Below are positions 56,488-64,000 of a stretch of DNA of 64,000 nt, piece after piece; positions within the stretch are counted from its first letter, which is position 1, and each line of letters opens with the position of its first letter. This DNA is from Sherwoodlollariibacterium sp049275655 (lineage in GTDB: Bacteria; Omnitrophota; Gorgyraeia; Gygaellales; Profunditerraquicolaceae), in NCBI GenBank assembly GCA_049275655.1, contig JBASUY010000015.1, positions 1 through 64,000 on the forward strand, read 5' to 3'. The notes below the pieces were generated by a model. It had not been told where the DNA came from, made no database searches, and saw nothing but the letters and a program-made list of their open reading frames with translations. The translations under genes were made by a program, and so were the position numbers.

Positions 56488-58595
56488 CTTCGTATATTCT
56501 TAAGCGCAAAGATTAAGTTAAGAATTAAAATTACGATAAGGTTTGTTCTTATCCCCAAAAAGGGAATCAGGAGTATCCCGCAAGTTAGCGTTCCTAAAAA
56601 TGCTCCGGTTAAATCTGCCGAGTAAATTATAGTTGTGATATTCTTTTCATTAAATTGGTTTTTTCTTAAATTTCTCGCCAATAAAGGGTAAGTGCCCCCG
56701 GTAATTATTCCAAAGATAAAAGAGTAAAGGTAAAATATCTCCTCTTTAAAAGGCATGGAGTTTATTTTCTTTAGTAAGAATAGTAATATTAGTATTGCCG
56801 ATGCCCAGCAGATATAACTAATTGAAATAAGGGCAAGGCGTTTAAAATCTAATTTATTTATGGCTAAAGCCCCAATACTTAACCCAACCATAAAAAAAGA
56901 TATCAGCAGGCCTAATTTCCAGAATAGGGTATTGCAATAAATCTGAAATAAGGCATAAATTATTAAGCTTAGGCTGATAGAGGTAAATCCTAATGCCCAA
57001 ATATTTAAAATGCAAGATGCTTTTTTCAAAAAGGCGTGTATTAGTAATATAACTAAAGCAACAAAAATCAAGAATACAATGATATTTCTTTTTATTGTTG
57101 TAAAATCTATTTTTAACCGGGGATAGAATTTAATCTGCTCAAGGATTAGGTAATTGAGAAACCCCGTTGGGTTAAGGTAGGCGTTAGGCTTAATATCCTT
57201 ATTAAGCATGCTTTCCGTATAGTAGGATAGTGAGGGATTAAGAGAGTCTTTGAGGTGGTAATAGGTAAAGAGTACGGTGTTGATATTTGCCTTTGCAAAA
57301 TTATTTAATAGTAAGGGCTCAGTCATCTTTATATCATCGGAAGCGATAACAATCATAGAGTCTGAAGGGATTAAGAGCCGATTCCTAAAGGTTTTTTCTA
57401 CGGCATTTATTATGGTAGAGTTAAATTTAGCAAATTGCGGGCTTAAAATTTCACGTTTAGAAGGGATGTAAAATGAGAAGATTCCGCTTGGTTTAATCCT
57501 TGTCTTTATAAGTTTAAAGAACTCTATGGTAAAGTACCGGTTTAAGGATAGATTAGAAGGCGCAGGCATACTGAGTAAAACCGCATCATAGAGTTTATTA
57601 TTGTTTTTTAGGTATCTTGCCGGGTCGTCCGTTATAAAACGTATGTTTTTATAGTCCAAAGAAAGAAGTCTTTCTTTGCTTAATTTTGTTATTATCGGGT
57701 CTAATTGAAGGCAGTCTATTGAGTTAGGCGGGTATTTTAATATCTCCTCAATTTGCCCTGAAAGGGCCGCCCCGATAAAGAGAATATCTTTATCTTTGAA
57801 ATTTCTTAAGGCAGAGAGGCTGGTGTGTATAAACTCTTCTATGCTTGATTTATCTTCGCTTGAAGCCAGCAATGAGCCTGAAGAGAATATAGCCGTGACT
57901 TTGTCTCTATTAGTTATTATTATCGGCCCGTAATGAGAACCTAAGTTTGCGGTTATGTCAGTATTGCCAAATTCTTTTTTTAAGATAGGATTAAATATTT
58001 TAGAAGAAAGTAGAGTAAGGACAGTTATAAGTGTTACGGCAATAATTTTATTAGCCTTTTTCTTTTCTCTTAGTATTAAGAGGATGGGTAATATTGAAAA
58101 TAGAAGCGGATTAGTATAATTATTCAAGTATATAGCAAAGGCTATTCCGCCGATAAAAAATCCTATCGCCTCAAAGGCAAAGAACTTAGCAGGGGTATTG
58201 TCTTGCGCGGTTTTTTTTTCGAGATACTCTTTGACAAGTTGCCTAAATATATTTCCTAAGATAAGTGCGTTTGGCCCTATTAAAATTACCCCTGATATCA
58301 AAATGAAGCTTAAACTTGGGGTTTCGTAATATTTTATTCCGCATAGAGCCTTTAAGAGGTGAGCGCCGGATATAGTTAGGAAAAAACAGAGAGAAGAGAA
58401 TAAAGATAAAACTAAGCTATTAAGCTTTTTAGGGGGGTTTATTAAACTTCCTATTGCGCAGAATATAATCCAAAACCCGGTAGCAATTATAAAGGTCAGC
58501 TCATTCTTGGCAATAGAAAAGTTAAACTCGCGTAAAAGAACAAGTTGAAATATTGAAGTAACAATGCCTAAGGCTATAAATATAAACATAGACAA
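56484..58595 (-). CDS. Polytopic membrane protein with spermidine synthase-like domain
   Basis: A 703-residue protein with an N-terminal membrane part (about 1-205), a central soluble domain resembling spermidine synthase-like Rossmann methyltransferase fold (LFIGAALSGQIEEILKYPPNSIDCLQLDPIITKLSKERLLSLDYKNIRFITDDPARYLKNNNKLYDAVLLSMPAPSN), and a C-terminal membrane part. The GAALSGQ loop and a 'LQLDP' acidic residue fit this group. It is like the 'fused MFS/spermidine synthase' proteins; enzymatic activity and product are unproven. It is transcribed convergently to the radical SAM gene and divergently from the next gene. Confidence 0.72.
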   Translation of the reverse strand: MSMFIFIALGIVTSIFQLVLLREFNFSIAKNELTFIIATGFWIIFCAIGSLINPPKKLNSLVLSLFSSLCFFLTISGAHLLKALCGIKYYETPSLSFILISGVILIGPNALILGNIFRQLVKEYLEKKTAQDNTPAKFFAFEAIGFFIGGIAFAIYLNNYTNPLLFSILPILLILREKKKANKIIAVTLITVLTLLSSKIFNPILKKEFGNTDITANLGSHYGPIIITNRDKVTAIFSSGSLLASSEDKSSIEEFIHTSLSALRNFKDKDILFIGAALSGQIEEILKYPPNSIDCLQLDPIITKLSKERLLSLDYKNIRFITDDPARYLKNNNKLYDAVLLSMPAPSNLSLNRYFTIEFFKLIKTRIKPSGIFSFYIPSKREILSPQFAKFNSTIINAVEKTFRNRLLIPSDSMIVIASDDIKMTEPLLLNNFAKANINTVLFTYYHLKDSLNPSLSYYTESMLNKDIKPNAYLNPTGFLNYLILEQIKFYPRLKIDFTTIKRNIIVFLIFVALVILLIHAFLKKASCILNIWALGFTSISLSLIIYALFQIYCNTLFWKLGLLISFFMVGLSIGALAINKLDFKRLALISISYICWASAILILLFLLKKINSMPFKEEIFYLYSFIFGIITGGTYPLLARNLRKNQFNEKNITTIIYSADLTGAFLGTLTCGILLIPFLGIRTNLIVILILNLIFALKNIRS

Positions 58596-58626
58596 TTCCT
58601 CTTTTTGTAATTATATTAATCCTAAT

Positions 58627-59283
58627 ATGAGAGAAAGTCTATATTATTTATTCTTAAGTGGGTTGGTTTTAGGTTCAGGCCCTTGTTTGGGTACTTGTGC
58701 GCCTATCCTTATGAGCTTTGCCGCCTCTTATAGGGTTTCTATAAAGGGAGCGCTTTTTGCCTACTTATATTTTTCTTTAGCTAAGATAACCGCTTATATG
58801 CTTATAGGGGCTTTATCGGGATTTTTTTCCGGATTACTTAGGAGTAGCTCATTTAATCTTTATGCAAACGCTGTTGAATTAATTATGGGGGTATTTGTTC
58901 TTTTTATTGGGATAGTTACCTTTATATTTAAAGACCCGTTAAAGAGCAAGTACTGCAATTTTTTGCATAAGGGAAATTTTAGAAACGCAGGGGTAATCGG
59001 TTTTTTAACGGGGTTATCTCCTTGCCTGCCTTTAATAGGCATATTAAATTATATTATTATTATTTCGCGTTCTTTCTTAGATAGCATATTTTATTCTTTT
59101 GTTTTTGGTTTAGGTACGTCGGTCTCTTGTCTTTTCTTGTTAACCGGCTTATCCGGGAAGATAGGGGAATTGGTTGCCTCAAACCGTTTAAGCAAAAATT
59201 TAGTTAGGTTTATCTCAAGTATTATCCTTGTAGGAATAGGATTTATTATTATTTTTAAGGCGTTATCTACCTTTACAAAATAA
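58627..59283 (+). CDS. TauE/SafE-like or CcdA/UreH-like membrane transporter
   Basis: A 218-residue, six-segment membrane protein from ATG 58627 (MRESLYYLFLSGLVLGSGPC). It has two GxxP-type half-site pairs, LGSGPCLGTCAPILMSF and FLTGLSPCLPLIGIL, with cysteines in each, typical of UreH-2/TauE-SafE or DsbD/CcdA-like families. The CxxC-like spacing suggests thiol or sulfur-compound transport. A longer start at 58564 overlaps the divergent gene and is less likely. A 31-base divergent spacer separates it from the minus-strand gene. Confidence 0.72.
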   Translation: MRESLYYLFLSGLVLGSGPCLGTCAPILMSFAASYRVSIKGALFAYLYFSLAKITAYMLIGALSGFFSGLLRSSSFNLYANAVELIMGVFVLFIGIVTFIFKDPLKSKYCNFLHKGNFRNAGVIGFLTGLSPCLPLIGILNYIIIISRSFLDSIFYSFVFGLGTSVSCLFLLTGLSGKIGELVASNRLSKNLVRFISSIILVGIGFIIIFKALSTFTK

Positions 59284-59309
59284 TTAAAAACTGCTAATAT
59301 ACTCTTTTA

Positions 59310-59383
59310 GCGCCCATAGCTCAATTGGATAGAGCGTCAGTCTACGGAACTGAAGGTTGCTGGTTCGACCCCAGCTGGGCGCA
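59310..59383 (+). tRNA. tRNA-Arg (anticodon ACG)
   Basis: Acceptor GCGCCCA (59310-59316) pairs with TGGGCGC (59376-59382). Anticodon loop CTACGGA gives ACG, the A34 substrate of TadA. No CCA is encoded. tadA begins 36 bases downstream. Confidence 0.93.
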
Positions 59384-59418
59384 TATATTAAAGTTTTTTA
59401 TCCTTCCTAAAAAGTTTA

Positions 59419-59886
59419 ATGGATAAAGCACACAAAACCTATATGTCTTTAGCCCTGCAAAAGGCAAGGATTGCCTTTGAAGAAGATGAGGTTCCGGTTG
59501 GGGCGGTAATAGTAAGCGGGAGTAAGGTTATAGCCACAGGGTATAACCAGGTAGAACGCTTAAAAGACCCTACTGCCCATGCGGAGATGATTGCACTTAC
59601 TTCCGCGGCTAATTTTTTAGGGACAAAGTGGTTGAATGAAGCATCTCTCTATGTTACAATTGAGCCGTGTAGTATGTGCGCTGGAGCGTTGGTCTTAGCG
59701 CGGATAAAAAATATATATTACGGGGCTAGTGACCCTAAAACTGGGGCATGTGGTTCGGTAATTAACATTGCCAATCATAAAACTTTAAATCATAAGATAA
59801 ATGTTTTTAGCGGGGTAATGCAAGAGGAATGTTCTTCTCTTTTGAAAGATTTCTTTAAGAATAAAAGGAAGTTGATAGAAAAATAA
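59419..59886 (+). CDS. tadA: tRNA-specific adenosine-34 deaminase
   Basis: A 155-residue TadA. Zinc and catalytic residues: H54-A-E56 (TAHAEMIAL) and C84-x2-C87 (IEPCSMCAGAL). It converts A34 of tRNA-Arg(ACG) to inosine so that CGU, CGC and CGA can be read. That tRNA is the gene directly upstream. Confidence 0.93.
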   Translation: MDKAHKTYMSLALQKARIAFEEDEVPVGAVIVSGSKVIATGYNQVERLKDPTAHAEMIALTSAANFLGTKWLNEASLYVTIEPCSMCAGALVLARIKNIYYGASDPKTGACGSVINIANHKTLNHKINVFSGVMQEECSSLLKDFFKNKRKLIEK

Positions 59887-59890
59887 TACT

Positions 59891-59979
59891 GGAGAGGTGG
59901 CTGAGTGGTCGAAAGCAACTCACTGCTAATGAGTTGTCCTGGGAAACTGGGACCCTGGGTTCAAATCCCAGCCTCTCCG
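59891..59979 (+). tRNA. tRNA-Ser (anticodon GCT)
   Basis: Acceptor GGAGAGG (59891-59897) pairs with CCTCTCC (59972-59978). Anticodon loop CTGCTAA gives GCT. The long variable arm is GTCCTGGGAAACTGGGAC. No CCA is encoded. Confidence 0.93.
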
Positions 59980-60016
59980 AAAACTTCAGGGAGTATCCCT
60001 CAGAAATTGTTAAAAT

Positions 60017-61606
60017 ATGTCTTATAAAGTTTTTGCTTTAAAATGGCGGCCGAATAATTTTGATGAAATTATCGGGCAGTCGCATATAGTCAATGCCTTA
60101 AAAAATGCCATTAAGGAGAAGCGTCTTGCCAATGCTTATCTTTTTGCCGGTCCGCGCGGCGTAGGCAAGACTTCTACCGCCCGTATTTTAGCTAAAGCCT
60201 TAAATTGTAAAGAAGGGCTTTCTTTTAATCCTTGCGGCAAGTGTAGTTCCTGCGTAGAAATATCTCAAAGCCGTTCTCTTGATGTATTAGAGATAGACGG
60301 AGCTTCAAATACCGGGGTAGATGATGTTCGTACCTTGCGGGAGAATGTTAAATTTTCTCCTGTTTTAGGCAAGTTTAAAGTTTATATTATTGATGAAGTG
60401 CATATGCTTTCTACCTCTGCTTTTAATGCCTTGCTTAAAACTCTTGAAGAGCCGCCTGAGTTTGTAAAGTTTATTTTTGCCACTACCTCACCGGATAAAA
60501 TTCCTGCTACGGTATTGTCGCGTTGTCACCGTTTTGACTTTAGAAGGATAACGGCTGCAGAGATAACTTCTCAACTTGAGAAGATAGTTAAGGCAGAGAA
60601 TATAAAAGTTGACAGGGAGGTCTTATTTGCCATAGCTAAGGCAAGCGACGGGGCTTTGCGCGATGCCGAGTCTATGTTAGACCAACTTGTTTCTTTTTCT
60701 AAAGATAGGGTATCGTTAAAAGATATTACAGATGTATTGGGTTTGGTTGAACAGGAACTTTTATTTGAAATAACCGACAAGATTATTCAGAAAGACCCGG
60801 ATAAAGCTTTAGAGCTCTTAAATAAAATTATAGATGAGGGTAAAGATACGAATATTTTTTTAAGTAGCCTCATTGAGCATTTTCGTAATCTTATGGTTGC
60901 TAAGGTTACGAAAGGGGATATAGGGTTAATTGATTTGTCTCAGGAGGATTGCGAGCGGCTTTTAAGGCAATCCCAATCCTTTTCTTTAGAAGAAATATTC
61001 AATGCTTTTAATATCTTATCCGGTACTCATGAGATGTTAAAGAGGCTTGAATTATTTCGTATTCCTTTAGAGGTAAGTATTGTTCGTTTATGTCATATTA
61101 AGAAGCCGGCTGCTTCTTCTTTGAATGAGAAAGAAACAAAGGAGGATAATTTAAGGGCAGATAACCTAAAGAAAAAAGAGCCTATTAAAAGAACCGGAGG
61201 CGTGAACAACCCTAACTTAGCTAGCGAGGCCGGCCAAAAGTCCGTGTCAGCCACAAATATTACCTTGGATAATATTAAGTCTCTTTGGAAAAAAGTAATT
61301 GAGAGTTTAAGCGAGATTAAGATTTCAGCTGCAAACTACCTTAGTCAAGGAGAGCCTTTTAATCTTAAAGGGGATTTACTTACCGTGGCTTTTCCTAAAA
61401 GTTACTCTTTTTATAAAGAATCGCTAGAACGTAAGGAGAATAGGGAGATTGTAGAGAGGAATTTAGCGAGTATCTTAAACACAAGGTTGAGAGTAACCTT
61501 TGTCTTTCATTCGGAAGACCTAAAAAACAAACCCGAAGATTCAGGGGGTAGTTTTATCCGCTCGGTTATGGATGTTTTTGGTGGTAGGGTTGTAAAGGAA
61601 GAATAA
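60017..61606 (+). CDS. dnaX: DNA polymerase III subunit gamma/tau
   Basis: A 529-residue clamp-loader ATPase: FALKWRPNNFDEIIGQSHIVNALKNAI, Walker A GPRGVGKTSTARILAKALNC, the zinc module CKEGLSFNPCGKCSSC, DEVHMLSTSAFNALLKTLEEPPEFVKFIFAT. The C-terminal third (after residue 365) is lysine- and glutamate-rich, with a tau-like tail. recR follows with a 1-base overlap, a common dnaX-recR pair. Confidence 0.93.
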   Translation: MSYKVFALKWRPNNFDEIIGQSHIVNALKNAIKEKRLANAYLFAGPRGVGKTSTARILAKALNCKEGLSFNPCGKCSSCVEISQSRSLDVLEIDGASNTGVDDVRTLRENVKFSPVLGKFKVYIIDEVHMLSTSAFNALLKTLEEPPEFVKFIFATTSPDKIPATVLSRCHRFDFRRITAAEITSQLEKIVKAENIKVDREVLFAIAKASDGALRDAESMLDQLVSFSKDRVSLKDITDVLGLVEQELLFEITDKIIQKDPDKALELLNKIIDEGKDTNIFLSSLIEHFRNLMVAKVTKGDIGLIDLSQEDCERLLRQSQSFSLEEIFNAFNILSGTHEMLKRLELFRIPLEVSIVRLCHIKKPAASSLNEKETKEDNLRADNLKKKEPIKRTGGVNNPNLASEAGQKSVSATNITLDNIKSLWKKVIESLSEIKISAANYLSQGEPFNLKGDLLTVAFPKSYSFYKESLERKENREIVERNLASILNTRLRVTFVFHSEDLKNKPEDSGGSFIRSVMDVFGGRVVKEE

Positions 61607-62205
61607 TGGCAAATTATACTGAGTCAATAGAAAAACTTATTGAGAGCTTGACAAAGTTACCTGGTATTGGAAGGCGAAGCGCTGAGCGCGTAGTTAGTTA
61701 TATACTCGGGGCAACAAAAGAAGAGGTAAAGAACTTATCAGACGGAATAGTAAAGGTTAAGGAGAGCGTGCGTTTCTGTAGCCTTTGCCATAATTTAAGC
61801 GAAGAGGAGCTTTGTAAAATTTGTCAAGACCCCCGCAGGCAGAAGGACCTTATCTGTATTGTTGAAAAGCCCAGCGATGTGACGGCGATAGAAAAATCAG
61901 GGAGTTTCCCGGGAGTCTATCATGTTTTATTAGGAGCGATATCCCCACTTGAAGGCAAGGGCCCCGGGGACCTTAAGATAGATACTCTTTTAAGCCGTAT
62001 TAAGCAGTTGAATATAAAAGAGATAATTATCGCTACTGATGCTGATACTGAAGGCGAGGCAACTGCTTTATACTTAACGAAATTAATCAAACCCTTAGGC
62101 GTGCGCTTAAGCCGCATTGGTTTAGGTTTACCTGTTGGTTCAAATCTGGAGTATGCGGATTCAACTACTCTTTCAAAGTCCTTAGAAGCTCGCCGCGTCA
62201 TTTAA
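61606..62205 (+). CDS. recR: Recombination mediator protein
   Basis: A 199-residue RecR. A helix-hairpin-helix is followed by a C4 zinc finger (CSLCHNLSEEELCKIC) and a Toprim domain (DLICIVEKPSDVTAIEKSG...IIIATDADTEGEATALYLTKLIKPLG). It works with RecF/RecO in recombinational repair. Its start overlaps the dnaX stop by one base; AAGGAAG precedes it. Confidence 0.94.
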   Translation: MANYTESIEKLIESLTKLPGIGRRSAERVVSYILGATKEEVKNLSDGIVKVKESVRFCSLCHNLSEEELCKICQDPRRQKDLICIVEKPSDVTAIEKSGSFPGVYHVLLGAISPLEGKGPGDLKIDTLLSRIKQLNIKEIIIATDADTEGEATALYLTKLIKPLGVRLSRIGLGLPVGSNLEYADSTTLSKSLEARRVI

Positions 62206-62209
62206 CTTT

Positions 62210-64000
62210 ATGATTACTGTTATTAATTTATCAAAAAATTACGGAAAGAAGTCTCTTTTTGAGAGGCTCTCATTAAATATTAATAAGGGAGAAAAAATCG
62301 GGCTTATAGGGCCAAATGGTTCCGGAAAATCTACATTTTTCTCCCTTATATTAGGCGAGGTAGAGCCTACTGCAGGCCAGATAAGGGTTAATAAGGGTAT
62401 CAATATAGGGCATCTTGCTCAGGAGTCAAGATTTAACCCTGATAATACGGTAATCGCTGAGTTAACCAAAGGCGATAGCAGAATCCTGCAATTAAAAAAG
62501 GAAAAGTCTGAACTAGAAGATAGCGGTAAGGCAGGCTCAAGCCGGTATGGTGAGGTCTTGCATGAATTAGAAGCTTTGGGATTTTTTGAATTAGAGCACA
62601 AGGCAAAAAAGGTTTTAATGGGGTTAGGGTTCAAAGAAAATGATTTTGGCCGCAATATACATAACCTAAGCGGAGGATGGCAGATGCGCACCCTCCTTGC
62701 AAAACTCCTTACCTATCGCTATGATCTTCTTTTATTAGACGAGCCTACCAACTACCTTGATTTAAATGCCGCTATTTGGTTAAAAGATTATTTGTCAAAG
62801 TTTCAAGGAACTTTTATTATGATTTCGCACGACCGCGCTTTTTTAACCGACGTAACTAACTATACCTTAATTTTAGAGAACGGTACGATTACTAAAGTAC
62901 GGGGAAATTACGAGCATTACGAAGAGATAAAAAGAGAGAGGCGTATTTATTTAGAAAAGCAATTTAAAGAGCAGGAGAGAAAAAGAGAGCAGCTTGAAAA
63001 GTTTATATCGCGTTTTCATGCCCAGCCGAATAAGGCAGCGGCAGTACGCTCTAAAAGGACTGCCTTAGAGCGGTTAGAAAAAGAAGCGATAGAATTGCCT
63101 CCTGATCCGCGCGAAAGCATTAGAAACTTTACCTTTCCCCAGGCAAGAAGAAGTGGGTATAAGATAATAGAGTTAAGTAAGGTAAGCAAGAGCTATAAAG
63201 ATATAGAGGTCTATAAGGATTTAGATTTTGAAATTACCCAAGGAGAAAAAGCTGTCCTTGCTGGAGAAAACGGCGCCGGTAAGTCAACGCTTCTTAAGAT
63301 ATTATCCGGAGTAGTGGATATTAATTCCGGTAGCCGTATTTTAGGGCACAATGTTGATGTGGGATATTTTTCTCAGACACGTACGGATGTTTTAAATGTG
63401 GAGAATACTGTTTTACGCGAGGCTTATTCTGCGGCACCCGGATATATGCCGGAAGAGTCAATCAGGTCAATATTAGGAGCTTTTTTATTTACCGGGGATG
63501 ATGCCGAAAAGAAAGTTAAGGTATTATCAGGCGGTGAGAAGAGCCGGCTTATATTAGCTAAGCTTTTAATTAATCCCCCGAATTTTCTATTGCTGGATGA
63601 GCCGACAACTCATTTAGACGTAGATGCGATTGAAGCGCTGGTTAAGGCATTAGGCAATTATCAGGGGACGCTTGTTTTTATAAGCCACGATATATACTTT
63701 GTTCGTTCCGTGGCTAATACTGTTTATGAGGTTAAAAATGGAAGGATAAGAAAATTTCCCGGCAAGTTTGATTATTACCTTGGGAAAAAAGATTCTTTTG
63801 AAGTGTCTATCGAGCCTAAAAAAATCCGATTTGACCTTAAGAAACAAAAGCAGGAAGAAGAGAGATTAAAGGCAAAAGAGGCAGAGAAGACTAAGAGGGC
63901 AGAAGAAAAAAGGCGGAAATCCCATAATACGGCTTTGCGTATAGAGATAAATAAGCTTAAGAATAAAAAAGAGGCCCTAAGGATTGAGAGTAGCGCTAAG
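62210..64000 (+). CDS. ABC-F family ATPase (cut by window edge)
   Basis: Starts at ATG 62210, 4 bases after recR, and is open to the right edge (597 codons seen). It has two ABC domains: Walker A GPNGSGKST (about 34-42) and GENGAGKST, signature NLSGGWQMRTLLAKLL and LSGGEKSRLILAKLL, and two LLLDEPTN/TTHLD regions. Between them is the ABC-F arm/linker (EKQFKEQERKREQLEKFI). It lacks membrane segments, as in ribosome-acting ABC-F proteins such as Uup or YdiF. The C-terminal tail is a charged coiled coil. Confidence 0.9.
   Translation, partial: MITVINLSKNYGKKSLFERLSLNINKGEKIGLIGPNGSGKSTFFSLILGEVEPTAGQIRVNKGINIGHLAQESRFNPDNTVIAELTKGDSRILQLKKEKSELEDSGKAGSSRYGEVLHELEALGFFELEHKAKKVLMGLGFKENDFGRNIHNLSGGWQMRTLLAKLLTYRYDLLLLDEPTNYLDLNAAIWLKDYLSKFQGTFIMISHDRAFLTDVTNYTLILENGTITKVRGNYEHYEEIKRERRIYLEKQFKEQERKREQLEKFISRFHAQPNKAAAVRSKRTALERLEKEAIELPPDPRESIRNFTFPQARRSGYKIIELSKVSKSYKDIEVYKDLDFEITQGEKAVLAGENGAGKSTLLKILSGVVDINSGSRILGHNVDVGYFSQTRTDVLNVENTVLREAYSAAPGYMPEESIRSILGAFLFTGDDAEKKVKVLSGGEKSRLILAKLLINPPNFLLLDEPTTHLDVDAIEALVKALGNYQGTLVFISHDIYFVRSVANTVYEVKNGRIRKFPGKFDYYLGKKDSFEVSIEPKKIRFDLKKQKQEEERLKAKEAEKTKRAEEKRRKSHNTALRIEINKLKNKKEALRIESSAK

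Noticed and set aside
1..64000. rRNA genes, CRISPR arrays, or insertion sequences with transposases
   Set aside because: I scanned for conserved rRNA sequence, regular short repeats and transposase frames and saw none in the window.

Overview
This window looks like chromosomal DNA of an anaerobic, diderm (outer-membrane) bacterium. Omnitrophota (Candidatus Omnitrophica) is my best guess. The diderm evidence is BamA, an OmpH/Skp chaperone, LpxD, LpxA, LpxI and an LpxC-FabZ fusion. Anaerobiosis is suggested by a four-subunit pyruvate:ferredoxin-type oxidoreductase with ferredoxins and by many radical SAM enzymes. The split transketolase, archease-RtcB pair, long-form HisG and tRNA genes without an encoded CCA fit the same picture. 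The phylum is an inference from gene content, not a database match. By eye the DNA is moderately AT-rich.

Layout. (1) 1-10.5 kb: a co-directional, tightly packed operon, cut by the left edge, made almost only of radical SAM (rSAM) genes. It encodes at least eight rSAM domains on six complete proteins plus a truncated C-terminus, and one U32-like Fe-S protein. No substrate or precursor gene is visible; this is the strongest candidate for an undescribed system. (2) 10.6-14.2 kb: a por-type 2-oxoacid oxidoreductase operon followed by a ferritin-like protein and a ferredoxin. (3) 14.2-18.0 kb: a SurA-like protein, then a probable transferred block of radC, a cytosine methyltransferase and a probable type II restriction enzyme. 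(4) 18.2-29.1 kb: housekeeping genes: hisG, two tiny basic proteins, split transketolase, ispE, a spoVG with a zinc-ribbon insert, tRNA-Gln, glmU-prs-rplY-pth, rpsF-ssb-rpsR-rplI and dnaB. (5) 29.1-36.0 kb: an envelope operon, bamA-ompH-lpxD-lpxC/fabZ-lpxA-lpxI. (6) 36.0-37.7 kb: a stand-alone CBM48 protein, a radical SAM protein, tRNA-Arg(TCG) and a membrane protein. (7) 37.75-44.73 kb: a ~7 kb integrative element in tRNA-Lys(CTT), with a 40-bp exact duplication of the tRNA 5' half at both ends, a tyrosine integrase, an excisionase-like gene, a ribbon-helix-helix regulator, internal repeats and unknown envelope cargo. (8) 44.7-64 kb: archease-rtcB, serS with tRNA-Ser genes nearby, glgP, a kinase and two paralogous membrane proteins, ldhA, mscL, an AmmeMemoRadiSam-type enzyme, a spermidine-synthase-like membrane protein, a TauE/SafE-like protein, tRNA-Arg(ACG)-tadA, tRNA-Ser(GCT), dnaX-recR and a truncated ABC-F ATPase.

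Themes. tRNA biology is clustered: serS near three tRNA-Ser genes, tadA beside its usual substrate tRNA-Arg(ACG), and archease-rtcB beside the tRNA used as attachment site. Several genes have near-consensus sigma70 promoters, and in three cases the -10 box sits so close to the start codon that the mRNA may be leaderless. The rSAM operon, the tRNA-Lys element and the zinc-ribbon SpoVG are the parts most worth a second look.
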